Below, in pieces: positions 9,231 to 17,720 of a stretch of 64,000 nt of DNA. The position numbers were made by a program, and so were the translations under genes. Numbering within the stretch: position 1 is the first letter of the stretch; each line of letters opens with the position of its first letter. The stretch is from Muribaculaceae bacterium (GTDB lineage: Bacteria > Bacteroidota > Bacteroidia > Bacteroidales > Muribaculaceae), in contig JAFRRT010000002.1 in NCBI GenBank assembly GCA_017427945.1, forward strand, positions 45,757 to 109,756. Reading direction: 5' to 3'. Under the pieces are notes generated by a model. The model saw nothing but the letters and a program-made list of their open reading frames with translations. It was not told the DNA's origin and ran no database searches.

Positions 9231-10142
9231 TTATAGTGTTTTTAGCCATTCCATCGTCAAGCGGGTACCTTCTGCAAAGCCAACTTCTGGTTCAAAACTG
9301 CAGTCTGTCTTGATGTCGGTAGTGTCAAAAGCCGAAAGTGGCATATTTGTGCCTGTGAACGGGACATCCCCAAACAATGGTGTAGCATCGGGAGCCAGAG
9401 CTCGCTGCATCTCAAGAATAAACTCCTTGAGAGGACGGGCATTACCACTGCCAATGATATACTCTTTGAAAGGTATTCCATCCTTAGCTACCGCAAAGAA
9501 AGCTTTAGCCACATCAGTTACATAGACAAAATCATAATTCTGTGTGCCAGCAGTGAATTGCAACGGCTCATTATTGATGATTTTGCGCAGTGTCGTATTC
9601 ACGAACCTGGGGGAGAGTTCCCCTACCCCATAAGCATTCGTAATCATGGGCCACAACAAATCGATTCCGATATTTGAAGCAACCGATTTGCAGAGACAAT
9701 GTGCTATGAGTTTGCCCATCCCGTAAATATAGCCCATTCCTGGACGACTCTCTTGCTCATGAACAGCGGCCTCGACCTCTCGTTCCATGATACTACCGGC
9801 GCATACAAATCGGCTGCAGCCCAATTGCTTTGCAGTCTTCATGCATTCTACAGTATTGAGCGCATTCTGCATCTGCAGGTTATAGTCTGTCCGTTGCGAG
9901 CCGGCAGACCCAGCCCATGCAAAATGGACAAACGTATCATAATAATCAGATTCCACTGCATCGAGAAGTTGTTTGGGATTACTTACATCAATGCACTTAT
10001 ATGACAAACCAGCGCGAGGTTTCAAACGGCGGGGCTCTTCAATGATATCGAGAGCCAACACTTCCATACCATTATCGAGAAAGCATTGGACTGTATAACT
10101 CCCAACAAAACCATCAGCACCAGTAATGATAACTCTTTTCAT
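9231..10142 (-). CDS. SDR-family NAD(P)-dependent nucleotide-sugar epimerase/reductase
   Basis: An extended short-chain dehydrogenase of 303 residues. The Rossmann motif is GADGFVGS (8-15), and the catalytic Tyr-Lys pair is in IYGMGK. The ATG at 10142 was chosen because it puts the first strand (RVIITGADG) at the N-terminus; an ATG at 10163 in the same frame would overlap rfbG by 7 nt. Standing between rfbG and the RmlC-like gene, it most likely reduces the 4-keto group of a CDP-6-deoxyhexulose, giving a CDP-6-deoxyhexose. C-4 epimerisation is the alternative. Confidence 0.85.
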   Translation of the reverse strand: MKRVIITGADGFVGSYTVQCFLDNGMEVLALDIIEEPRRLKPRAGLSYKCIDVSNPKQLLDAVESDYYDTFVHFAWAGSAGSQRTDYNLQMQNALNTVECMKTAKQLGCSRFVCAGSIMEREVEAAVHEQESRPGMGYIYGMGKLIAHCLCKSVASNIGIDLLWPMITNAYGVGELSPRFVNTTLRKIINNEPLQFTAGTQNYDFVYVTDVAKAFFAVAKDGIPFKEYIIGSGNARPLKEFILEMQRALAPDATPLFGDVPFTGTNMPLSAFDTTDIKTDCSFEPEVGFAEGTRLTMEWLKTL

Positions 10143-10156
10143 AGCTCCAACTATGT

Positions 10157-11215
10157 TTAACAACTCAAATAATCTTCAATCTGCTGATTCATGCAAGCAG
10201 TCAAGTCTCCATTTGCTTCCCAACATTTGCTCCACTCAACAACCTTGCTTATCGCAGTGTCAAGGTTCCAACGAGGATACCAACCGAAGACGGACTTAAT
10301 CTTTGAACAATCCAGTTTAAGGAAATTAGCCTCATGAGGTCCATCTTTACTTGCGGGAGTTTTCCATGTCAGGCCATTGCCCCAGTGTTTAACAAACAAG
10401 TCAACCAAAGCACCGGTTGTAAAGCAGTCCATATCATCAGGTCCCACGTTATACCATCCAGCATAATCGGCGTCTCCGTATTGTTTGGCGCAAATCATGA
10501 GATAAGCGAAAAGAGGTTCCAGAACATGCTGGTAAGGACGAGTGGAATGAGGATTGCGGACAATTATTTCCTTTCCGCTGACAGCTGCTCTAACGCAATC
10601 AGGGATGATACGGTCATTAGCGAAATCTCCTCCACCAATAACATTTCCAGCCCGAGCTGTGGATATTGCTATCCTTGAGTCTTGAAAGAAGCTATTTTTG
10701 TAACTATGAGTAACCAACTCAGAGCATGACTTGGAGTTTGAGTAAGGATCAAAGCCGTCAAGCATCTCGTCCTCACGATAACCCCATGGCCACTCCCTAT
10801 TAAGATATACTTTGTCAGTTGTAACATTCAGGAATGAGCGAACAGACTGACATTGGCGCACACACTCCATGATGTTGACTGTACCCATCACATTAGTCTC
10901 GTAAGTATAACGAGGCTGCTTATAGCTGTCACGAACGATGGGTTGGGCGGCAAGATGCATGACTATCTCGGGTTGGACCTCATTGAAAATGTCTATCAGA
11001 TGGTCAAAATCACGAATATCACCAATGACTGAGTGGCATATCCCATCAATGCCGGCTATATCAAACAAAGAGGGTTTGGTGGCAGGTGCCAACGAATAAC
11101 CAGTAACATTTGCCCCTAATCGGTTAAGAATCACACAAAGCCAGGATCCCTTGAAACCGGTGTGACCAGTCACCAGAACTCTTTTGTTACGGTAAAAATC
11201 CAGATCAAACTCCAT
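10157..11215 (-). CDS. rfbG: CDP-glucose 4,6-dehydratase
   Basis: This 352-residue SDR enzyme converts CDP-D-glucose to CDP-4-keto-6-deoxy-D-glucose with NAD retained in the site. It shows the distinctive GHTGFKGSW (17-25) of CDP-glucose dehydratases instead of the usual GxxGFxG of RmlB, TTDK (132-135) and the Tyr158-Lys162 pair in DPYSNSK. The length matches RfbG/DdhB. It follows rfbF after 30 nt, the standard order of this pathway. The dideoxysugar enzyme RfbH (ddhC) is not in the window, so a 3,6-dideoxyhexose product is not supported. Confidence 0.95.
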   Translation of the reverse strand: MEFDLDFYRNKRVLVTGHTGFKGSWLCVILNRLGANVTGYSLAPATKPSLFDIAGIDGICHSVIGDIRDFDHLIDIFNEVQPEIVMHLAAQPIVRDSYKQPRYTYETNVMGTVNIMECVRQCQSVRSFLNVTTDKVYLNREWPWGYREDEMLDGFDPYSNSKSCSELVTHSYKNSFFQDSRIAISTARAGNVIGGGDFANDRIIPDCVRAAVSGKEIIVRNPHSTRPYQHVLEPLFAYLMICAKQYGDADYAGWYNVGPDDMDCFTTGALVDLFVKHWGNGLTWKTPASKDGPHEANFLKLDCSKIKSVFGWYPRWNLDTAISKVVEWSKCWEANGDLTACMNQQIEDYLSC

Positions 11216-11245
11216 GACTCAACAGTCTAATATGGTGATTCAATA

Positions 11246-12022
11246 TCAGTCCCAAAGTTTCCAAGGCGCTTGACCCGAAGCCCATAACTTCTCGAGCTTT
11301 TCCCTTTCACGAAGAGTGTCCATACATTGCCAGAAGCCTTTGTGGACATAACCCATCAACTGGTTGTCACGTACAAGGCCATTCATGGGCTCTTTCTCAA
11401 AAATAATATCATCGCCGGAAATGTAATCAAAAAGAGCCGGTTCAAACACCATGAAACCAATATTAATCATATCGGCATCGAGATCACTCTTCTCACGGAA
11501 TGCCTCGACTTTGCCATCGCTTGAAAGCTCAAGTACGCCCTTGTTCTGGCTAAAGTTGTAAACCGAAACCGTGCCGATCTTATTGTGCGACTTGTGATAC
11601 TCAACAAGTTCCTTCACATTAATATCACCGACGGCATCACCATAGGTAAGCATGAAAGTCTCATTGCCCACATAGTCCTTGATGCGCTTCACACGACCAC
11701 CAGTTTGAGTATTAAGCCCCGTGTCGATTACCGTGACACGCCAAGGCTCAACATGTTTACGATGGACTATTATTTCATTGTCATTGGCAAAGTCAAATGT
11801 TACGTCGGACGTATGAAGGAAATAGTCAGCGAACCATTCCTTGATTACGTGCTGACGATAGCCTGCGCAAATAATGAAATCATTGAATCCATAATAGGAA
11901 TACACTTTCATTATGTGCCACAAGATGGGCATACCTCCAATTTCCACCATCGGCTTTGGCCGAAATTGGGATTCTTCAGAAATGCGAGTACCAAAACCAC
12001 CCGCCAGGATTACTACTTTCAT
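11246..12022 (-). CDS. rfbF: Glucose-1-phosphate cytidylyltransferase
   Basis: A 258-residue nucleotidyltransferase that makes CDP-glucose from CTP and glucose-1-phosphate. The nucleotide-binding loop is LAGGFGTR (6-13) with RPKPMVEIGG after it, and the metal-binding Asp lies in TYGDAVGD. The long family-specific middle region and the C-terminal KGFWQCMDTLRE match RfbF/DdhA closely in spacing. It commits glucose-1-phosphate to the CDP branch together with rfbG. It lies 23 nt after the GT4 gene. Confidence 0.96.
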   Translation of the reverse strand: MKVVILAGGFGTRISEESQFRPKPMVEIGGMPILWHIMKVYSYYGFNDFIICAGYRQHVIKEWFADYFLHTSDVTFDFANDNEIIVHRKHVEPWRVTVIDTGLNTQTGGRVKRIKDYVGNETFMLTYGDAVGDINVKELVEYHKSHNKIGTVSVYNFSQNKGVLELSSDGKVEAFREKSDLDADMINIGFMVFEPALFDYISGDDIIFEKEPMNGLVRDNQLMGYVHKGFWQCMDTLREREKLEKLWASGQAPWKLWD

Positions 12023-12045
12023 GTTATATCGTTTTAATTAAAATG

Positions 12046-13161
12046 TCACAATGAGTCAAAGAATTTCTCATACTCATCGACCAATGCCTGAGTAGTCATG
12101 TTAGAGAAGGCTTTGATATTGGCTGCATATTGGTCAATCTTTTCTCGATGAGTCAAAAGGTCTTTCAATCCTGTGTAAATCGATTCATCATCGTTAGGTA
12201 CAATCATTCCATACTTGCCGTTTTCCAAGATTTCCTCCATACCAGAACAATCGGTTGTGAAAACGGGGACACCCAATGCGATGGCTTCAGTAGTAGCAGT
12301 GCTGTACCCCTCTCTATAAGAAGAGCACACGAACATGTCCATTTTTGTTAAGTATTTATATGGATTAGGATCGAAACCTAAAAGTTTGATGTCTTCTGAT
12401 AATCCAAATGAATCGATAGACTTTTGCAGATTTTCTCTCTCTTCGCCTTTACCCAAGATATAGAGTTTTACACGCTCTGCCAAGCCTTCAGACTTCAATC
12501 GATGAAAAGCATCTATCAGGCGATGAAAACCTTTTACCTTAATCAGTCTGTTAACAGCACAGAGGTTCAAACAATCCTTATCCAAGTCAAAAGGCATCGG
12601 TTGTTTTGATAATTCCATAATTTGATCGAAATCATTCACATTATGGATAACCCTCATCGGAACTTTTATCTCTGGAAACAAGTCTTCAAAGCACTCTCTC
12701 GTACGATGGGCAACATACACCAACTCATCTAAACGATTATAGGCTTTTATCATCTCTTTGTCATTACGAAAACCTGCAATAGGGGTTTTTCGTTGCTTGA
12801 ACTCAATATGTACCCATGCTACCTTCTTGGTATTCTTATGAGGGCATGCAGCAACAATCCTAGTTGGCGAGTTCTCGAGATAAGCAACCTCTACATCATA
12901 TTTACCTCTTATGAAGAGCCAATGCCAAAAGCGCCCAGGTAAAATCTTCTGAATCTGATTAAATCCCCTGAACTCACGCTTGAATACACTACTGAATTTA
13001 ATGCCCTCGGGTACTGCATTCACATATGGGCCTGCACCGAAGATGGTTTTCAATGTAATATCATACTTCGTGAGATCGATAAACTTGAGCAAGTTTACCA
13101 GAACACGCTCGGCTCCACCACCTTGCAAGTCGTAATGAAAAAACAGGATCTTTTTTTTCAT
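12046..13161 (-). CDS. Family 4 glycosyltransferase (GT-B)
   Basis: A 371-residue GT-B enzyme. The N-terminus KILFFHYDLQGGGAERVLVNL has the GGGAERV motif of capsule GT4 proteins, and the C-terminal domain holds the GT4 signature as SSYREGYSTATTEAIALGVPV with the E-x7-E pattern. The ATG at 13161 was chosen; a further 14 codons are open to 13203 but would precede the first strand. It is the first gene of the polysaccharide operon and follows a leader of about 300 nt. The product transfers one sugar to the growing lipid-linked unit. Confidence 0.92.
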   Translation of the reverse strand: MKKKILFFHYDLQGGGAERVLVNLLKFIDLTKYDITLKTIFGAGPYVNAVPEGIKFSSVFKREFRGFNQIQKILPGRFWHWLFIRGKYDVEVAYLENSPTRIVAACPHKNTKKVAWVHIEFKQRKTPIAGFRNDKEMIKAYNRLDELVYVAHRTRECFEDLFPEIKVPMRVIHNVNDFDQIMELSKQPMPFDLDKDCLNLCAVNRLIKVKGFHRLIDAFHRLKSEGLAERVKLYILGKGEERENLQKSIDSFGLSEDIKLLGFDPNPYKYLTKMDMFVCSSYREGYSTATTEAIALGVPVFTTDCSGMEEILENGKYGMIVPNDDESIYTGLKDLLTHREKIDQYAANIKAFSNMTTQALVDEYEKFFDSL

Positions 13162-13467
13162 TGGATTATTCAGCTGAATGTCAATTCTTTGATAATTGCG
13201 CAATACAAATGATTCTAATACTCTTTCGCTACACTCCTATGCACTATAAGAGAGGCAGATTCCTTAAAAAACAGTGGGTTTTGAGATGCTTCAAGAGTGT
13301 AAGATAAGGGTCACCAACCCTTGGCGGGACCAGCGAACTGTGAGTATTAGGTAATGCTGAAGACACTATCACAGTAGTCATTTACAGCAGATTACCAACA
13401 TTATGTCTTAAATTCCATGTTCCTACACACATGTGTACACACGCGAATTTCCTTTACTTTCAACCTG

Positions 13468-13495
13468 CAAAGATAAGCAATTTCCCCCAATCCAA
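13468..13495 (-). promoter_or_regulatory. Bacteroidota-type promoter of the polysaccharide operon
   Basis: On the minus strand, TTG (13493-13495) is followed after 17 nt by TATCTTTG (13468-13475), matching the -33 TTG / -7 TAnnTTTG consensus. The start site should be near 13461, about 300 nt before the first gene. Confidence 0.65.
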
Positions 13496-13604
13496 CAAAT
13501 ATGTGCGGCAAGTTTTGACCAATTAAAAACAATGAACAAAGTTCCTTATAAAACAGGTTGCAAGAAGAATGAAAAATAATTTGCACATGACTCTCTGCCA
13601 GTAG

Positions 13605-13635
13605 TTGCAAGGAACCGAAAAAAAATGTAATTTTG
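13605..13635 (+). promoter_or_regulatory. Bacteroidota-type promoter of the pdxA trio
   Basis: TTG (13605-13607), a 20-nt spacer and TAATTTTG (13628-13635). The predicted start near 13642 leaves a leader of about 45 nt before pdxA. Confidence 0.7.
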
Positions 13636-13687
13636 CAAGTTGAAAAAAATGTCAATTCACCAATAAAACTGATTAAAATCTCGAGAA

Positions 13688-14791
13688 ATGAACGAAAACA
13701 ATAATGTACGTTTAAAGGTCGGCATCACTATTGGAGACACTAACGGAATAGGCACCGAAGTGGCCCTGAAAGCCGTTTGTGCACCAGAGATGATGGATTT
13801 GTGCATACCTATCATTTATGGTTCAAGCCGAATCGTGAGCTACCACCGCAATGCATGCAATCTGCCAAGTTTCCAGATCAACCACACCAAGAGCGCTGAA
13901 AACATCAAGGACAATATGCCCAATCTGGTGGAATGCATCAATCAAGACATCAAGATAGAGATGGGACACCCCAGCAAACAGGCCGGGCTCGCATCATTCA
14001 CCGCCCTTGAGGCTGCTGTTAGCGACCTAAAGGCAGGTATTATTGATGTGTTAGTAACTGCTCCTATCAGCAAAGATAACATCCAAAGTGAGCAATTCCA
14101 TTTCCCCGGACACACCGAGTACCTGGAAAGTGCCACCGGAGATGGTTCGAAGGCAATGATGATTCTCTGCACACACTCGCTCCGCGTGGCCCTTGCAACC
14201 ATCCATATGCCCCTTTCACAAGTGCCTACGGCACTGACTGTTGAAGGCATCCGTGAAAAGCTCAGGCTTTTAAATGCCTCGCTCAAGCGAGATTTCAATA
14301 TCGGTGGTCCCCGCATTGCCGTACTGTCACTGAACCCTCATGCCGGCGAGAACGGTGTCTTGGGAAAAGAAGAGCAAGAAATCATTCAACCCGCCATCCA
14401 ATTGTCACTTGACGAGGATGGTGTACAGTGTTTTGGACCTTATGCTGCTGACGGTTTCTTCGGTTCACGGCAATACCGCCGTTTTGACGCCATCCTTGCC
14501 ATGTATCACGACCAGGGTCTGGCACCGTTCAAGACCATCGCAATGGACGAGGGCGTCAACTTCACCGCTGGACTACCCATCGTGCGTACCAGCCCCGATC
14601 ACGGAACTGGCTATGACATTGCAGGGCAAGGTATCGCCAATGAGTCATCCATGCGCCAAGCCATCTATACGGCCATCGACATTTACCGCAACCGCATCCG
14701 CTATGATGAGGCGAACCAAAACCCATTACCCAAGTTGTTCCAGGACCGTGGGCGTGACAACGTGAAGCTTGACCTGACAAAAAGCGAATAA
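13688..14791 (+). CDS. pdxA: 4-hydroxythreonine-4-phosphate dehydrogenase family protein
   Basis: A 367-residue PdxA-family enzyme. Classical PdxA oxidises 4-hydroxythreonine-4-phosphate with NAD in pyridoxal-phosphate synthesis and uses three His for a divalent metal. Visible motifs are VGITIGDTNGIGTEV at the start, the metal and substrate His in HFPGHTEYL (about 136-144), SLNPHAGE, and MYHDQGLAPFK near residue 280. The length is slightly above the E. coli form. It is followed after 6 nt by a HAD phosphatase and then a nucleotidyltransferase. PdxA2-type members act on phospho-erythronate or threonate, but their usual DUF1537 kinase partner is absent here. Confidence 0.92.
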   Translation: MNENNNVRLKVGITIGDTNGIGTEVALKAVCAPEMMDLCIPIIYGSSRIVSYHRNACNLPSFQINHTKSAENIKDNMPNLVECINQDIKIEMGHPSKQAGLASFTALEAAVSDLKAGIIDVLVTAPISKDNIQSEQFHFPGHTEYLESATGDGSKAMMILCTHSLRVALATIHMPLSQVPTALTVEGIREKLRLLNASLKRDFNIGGPRIAVLSLNPHAGENGVLGKEEQEIIQPAIQLSLDEDGVQCFGPYAADGFFGSRQYRRFDAILAMYHDQGLAPFKTIAMDEGVNFTAGLPIVRTSPDHGTGYDIAGQGIANESSMRQAIYTAIDIYRNRIRYDEANQNPLPKLFQDRGRDNVKLDLTKSE

Positions 14792-14797
14792 CAGCAA

Positions 14798-15499
14798 ATG
14801 ATAAAAGGTATCATCTTTGATTATGGCGGCACCCTCGACAGCCGCGGAGTCCATTGGAGCGAAATCCTGTGGGACGGCTTCCGTCATGCCGCTGTTCCTA
14901 TAGACAAGGACACATTCCGCTCAGTGTATGTAGAAGCCGAGCGAGCTTTGGCTCGAGAGCGCATTATTCTTCCTCAAGATAACTTCCACGACCTGCTGGT
15001 CAAAAAAGTGACACTGGAAGTCGGTTTTCTGCCTCAACAACCTGATTCGGAGACCTGCGACAAATGGGTAATGCAAATTGCAGACTTCTGTGACAGCGCA
15101 GCTCGAGCCTGTATTGATGAGGCACGGCCGATTCTTGAGGAATTGCACGAACAATTCCCGTTGATGCTGGTAAGCAACTTCTACGGCAATATCGATGAAG
15201 TGCTGCGCGAGTATGGAATCCGCCACCTGTTCAAAGGAATCATCGAGAGTTCTGTCGTGGGAATTCGCAAGCCGAACCCTACCCTGTTCCGTCTTGGAGT
15301 TGATGCCCTCGAAATGGATCCTCAAGATGTTCTTGTCGTGGGAGATAGCTTACGCAAGGATATTGAGCCGGCAGAGCACCTGGGCTGTCAGGTGTTGTGG
15401 CTCAAGGGTAAAGGCTGGACCGCCGAGGAAGACAACCAAACCCACCCTCACACCATCACCAAAATCTCGCAAGTACCCGAGTGGATAAGCAACCTTTAG
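14798..15499 (+). CDS. HAD-superfamily hydrolase with modified motif I
   Basis: A 233-residue HAD-IA-type phosphatase or phosphotransferase. Motif I reads DYGGTLD with the nucleophile at Asp8; the position of the usual second Asp (DxD) is Gly10. Motif II is LVSNFYGN, motif III has Lys in IRKPNP, and motif IV is VGDSLRKD. The helical cap between motifs I and II (about 20-115) is of the C1 type. DxG variants exist in the YihX-like sugar-phosphate phosphatases, so loss of the second Asp does not exclude activity. Its place between pdxA and a nucleotidyltransferase suggests a sugar-phosphate or sugar-acid-phosphate substrate. That is inference. Confidence 0.85.
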   Translation: MIKGIIFDYGGTLDSRGVHWSEILWDGFRHAAVPIDKDTFRSVYVEAERALARERIILPQDNFHDLLVKKVTLEVGFLPQQPDSETCDKWVMQIADFCDSAARACIDEARPILEELHEQFPLMLVSNFYGNIDEVLREYGIRHLFKGIIESSVVGIRKPNPTLFRLGVDALEMDPQDVLVVGDSLRKDIEPAEHLGCQVLWLKGKGWTAEEDNQTHPHTITKISQVPEWISNL

Positions 15500-15523
15500 T
15501 TAACAACAAAACAGTATATTGAA

Positions 15524-16225
15524 ATGAATTATGCAATTATAGCAGCCGGCGAAGGTTCGCGACTGGCTCAGGAGGGCATCGCCAAACCCAAACCACTGGT
15601 TGAACTGCAAGGCGAACCGATGATTGGGCGACTCATCAACATCATGCTCAGATGCAATGCCCAAAGCATCAGTATCATCGTTAATGAGCACATGACCGAG
15701 GTTCGGGAGTATCTTGAAAGCCTCACTTTGCCGGTACCACTTCATCTTGTGGTGAAGACAACGCCCAGCTCAATGCACAGCCTGTGGCACTTGAGCAAAG
15801 TAATACCCCGTGGCAAATTCTGCTTGACGACAGTTGACACCATTTTCCGTGAAGAAGATTTCAAAGGGTATATCCAATCGTTTGAAGAGGACAAACGCCA
15901 CGACGGCATGTGGGCAGTCACACCCTTTGTCGACGATGAAAAACCACTGTGGGTAGATGTTGACGAGGAAATGAACATTACTGCATTCCGCGACAAGAAA
16001 TGGGAAGGCGCGACCTATGTATCAGGAGGAGTTTATGCCATGACCCACCGCGCCTTTAAAGTGCTTAACCAGTGTATCGAGCAAGGCACCAGTCGCATGC
16101 GCAACTTCCAAAGGGCCCTGGTGGATTCCGGCTCCAAGCTCAAGGCATACAGCATCGATAAAATCATTGATGTTGACCATGCCGGAGACATTGCAACCGC
16201 CGAGGAATTCCTTGGCAAGCGATGA
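15524..16225 (+). CDS. Sugar-phosphate nucleotidyltransferase-like protein
   Basis: A 233-residue GT-A-like nucleotidyltransferase. The N-terminal loop is IIAAGEGSRL followed by AKPKPLVELQGEPMIGR, the fingerprint of NDP-sugar pyrophosphorylases. The usual metal-binding GD is seen here as VD in TTVDTIF. A second metal site may be IIDVDHAGD near the C-terminus. It is shorter than RmlA or GMP enzymes and resembles MurU-like and sugar-1-phosphate nucleotidyltransferases. It closes a three-gene plus-strand operon after pdxA and the HAD gene, followed by a strong hairpin. The sugar and nucleotide are unknown. Confidence 0.83.
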   Translation: MNYAIIAAGEGSRLAQEGIAKPKPLVELQGEPMIGRLINIMLRCNAQSISIIVNEHMTEVREYLESLTLPVPLHLVVKTTPSSMHSLWHLSKVIPRGKFCLTTVDTIFREEDFKGYIQSFEEDKRHDGMWAVTPFVDDEKPLWVDVDEEMNITAFRDKKWEGATYVSGGVYAMTHRAFKVLNQCIEQGTSRMRNFQRALVDSGSKLKAYSIDKIIDVDHAGDIATAEEFLGKR

Positions 16226-16252
16226 TCCATTCATTTAAGCATAAAAATATGA

Positions 16253-16286
16253 GAGGGTGGTTCTGTTTACAATCAGAGCCACCCTC
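16253..16286. terminator. Convergent terminator between the nucleotidyltransferase gene and dnaA
   Basis: A 13-bp stem with one G-T wobble (16253-16265 with 16274-16286) and an 8-nt loop. T-rich sequence follows on the minus side (CATATTTTTATG), so it ends dnaA transcription and probably also the opposite operon. Confidence 0.8.
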
Positions 16287-16316
16287 AAAACTAATGATTT
16301 CTTGACTTTAATTCCG

Positions 16317-17720
16317 TTATTGTGTCAGGCTTGCGGTGATGACTTGAACTTCACGGCAGAAGTCCTTCTCAATCGACATGCGCTGTTCTATCTGTATGCA
16401 TGCGTGTAATACCGTTGCATGGGTCCTGTCGAGCTTAGCACCAATACTTGTTGAAGACATCATGGCTTCTTTCTTGGCAAGATACATCACCAATTGACGT
16501 GCATCACTGATTTCACGTTTGCGCGATTTGCCATACAGCACATCGGTGGGCAAATTGTAGAAATCAGCAACAGTCTCAGCAATCGATTCAAAAGTAAGCT
16601 GCTTAGGCGCTACCCTGACTGTATTACCGATGACACTGCGTGCCAAATCAATGGTGATATCCTGGTTGAGCATTGTGGCATGAGCCAGCAATGACACCAT
16701 GACACCCTCAAGTTCACGGACGCTCTCGGTCACATTGGTTGCAATAAAGTCAAGTACCTCACTGCTGATTTTCAGACCATCCTGTGACGCTTTCATCGCC
16801 AAGAACTTGCGGCGCAACTCATAGTCCGGCTTTTCCAGCTGCACTGTCATGCCCCATTTAAAGCGCGAGATTAGTCTCGGCTCCATGCCGTCAAGGTCAC
16901 TCGGGCGGCGATCACTTGACATCACCAGTTGACACTGATGCTGATGCAGGTGGTTAAAGATATGGAAGAATGTGTTCTGCGTTTTATTCTTTCCGGCAAA
17001 GAACTGGATATCATCAAGCAGGAGCACATCGATGCTCTCATAAAAGTTTATGAAGTCGTTGATCTTCTTCTGCAATGTGGCCGTCGTAAACTGGCTCTCG
17101 AACATACGTGACGAGACGTACAGAACCCTTTTGCGGGGCTCGTTTTCCTTGAGCTTGATACCAATGGCCTGCAGCAGGTGCGTCTTACCCACTCCGGTAG
17201 CACCAAAAACAAACAAGGGATTGTATGTCTTCACCTCAGGGTGCTCGGCAATGGCCTGACCGATGCTCACGGCAAGCTTATTGCTCATGCTGCTGCAGTA
17301 ATTTTCAAAGGTATATCTCAGGTTCAGTTGCGGGTCAATGTCCTCCAGCTGGTCATCTTGCTCAAAAGGATTGGCGACACGCGGCCTGCGTATCTTTTGT
17401 TGCGTCATAAGCCGAGAGCTCGGGTTATCCATATCCTGCTCCACAGCACTGGCATCATCGCTACCAATCACATTATATTTATAAGTGAGCTTGACATTCT
17501 CGCCGAACTCTTTTTTCAGAGCCAACGAAATAAGATTGATATATCGTTCCTCGATTTGCTCGACGAAGAATCGCGAGGGGACCTTGAGCGTCACACGTTC
17601 ATTTTCCTGATCATAATCAACGGCAACAATGGGAGCGAACCAAACATTGAATTGTTCGGCAGGCAGGTTGGCCTTAATGACGTCAAGGCAACGGTTCCAC
17701 TGTTGTGTAACGTTTGACAT
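16317..17720 (-). CDS. dnaA: Chromosomal replication initiator protein DnaA
   Basis: A 467-residue DnaA. Domain I occupies about 1-85; domain II is a short polar linker (about 86-125). Domain III is the AAA+ ATPase with Walker A GATGVGKT (173-180) and Walker B LLLDDIQF (233-240). The C-terminal domain IV carries the DnaA-box-binding signature DRTHATVLHACIQIE. DnaA opens the origin and loads the helicase. No cluster of DnaA boxes (TTATNCACA) was seen in the gap upstream, and dnaN, recF or gidA are not neighbours, so there is no evidence that oriC lies here. Confidence 0.98.
   Translation of the reverse strand: MSNVTQQWNRCLDVIKANLPAEQFNVWFAPIVAVDYDQENERVTLKVPSRFFVEQIEERYINLISLALKKEFGENVKLTYKYNVIGSDDASAVEQDMDNPSSRLMTQQKIRRPRVANPFEQDDQLEDIDPQLNLRYTFENYCSSMSNKLAVSIGQAIAEHPEVKTYNPLFVFGATGVGKTHLLQAIGIKLKENEPRKRVLYVSSRMFESQFTTATLQKKINDFINFYESIDVLLLDDIQFFAGKNKTQNTFFHIFNHLHQHQCQLVMSSDRRPSDLDGMEPRLISRFKWGMTVQLEKPDYELRRKFLAMKASQDGLKISSEVLDFIATNVTESVRELEGVMVSLLAHATMLNQDITIDLARSVIGNTVRVAPKQLTFESIAETVADFYNLPTDVLYGKSRKREISDARQLVMYLAKKEAMMSSTSIGAKLDRTHATVLHACIQIEQRMSIEKDFCREVQVITASLTQ

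Larger units (their letters stand above)
13162..13687. other. Divergent intergenic region with long untranslated leader of the polysaccharide operon
   Basis: This 526-bp gap separates the minus-strand polysaccharide operon from plus-strand pdxA and holds a good promoter for each. The minus transcript would have a leader of about 300 nt. Within it, ACTGTGA (13337-13343) and TCACAGT (13369-13375) form a 7-bp inverted repeat. A small open frame at 13401-13655 (minus) lacks coding features and overlaps the promoter, so it was not called a gene. No UpxY/UpxZ-type antiterminator gene, usual in front of Bacteroides capsule operons, is present. Confidence 0.6.

Noticed and set aside
13401-13655. 84-codon open frame on the minus strand
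   Set aside because: It covers the polysaccharide promoter, has a composition like random AT-rich sequence and no recognisable features.
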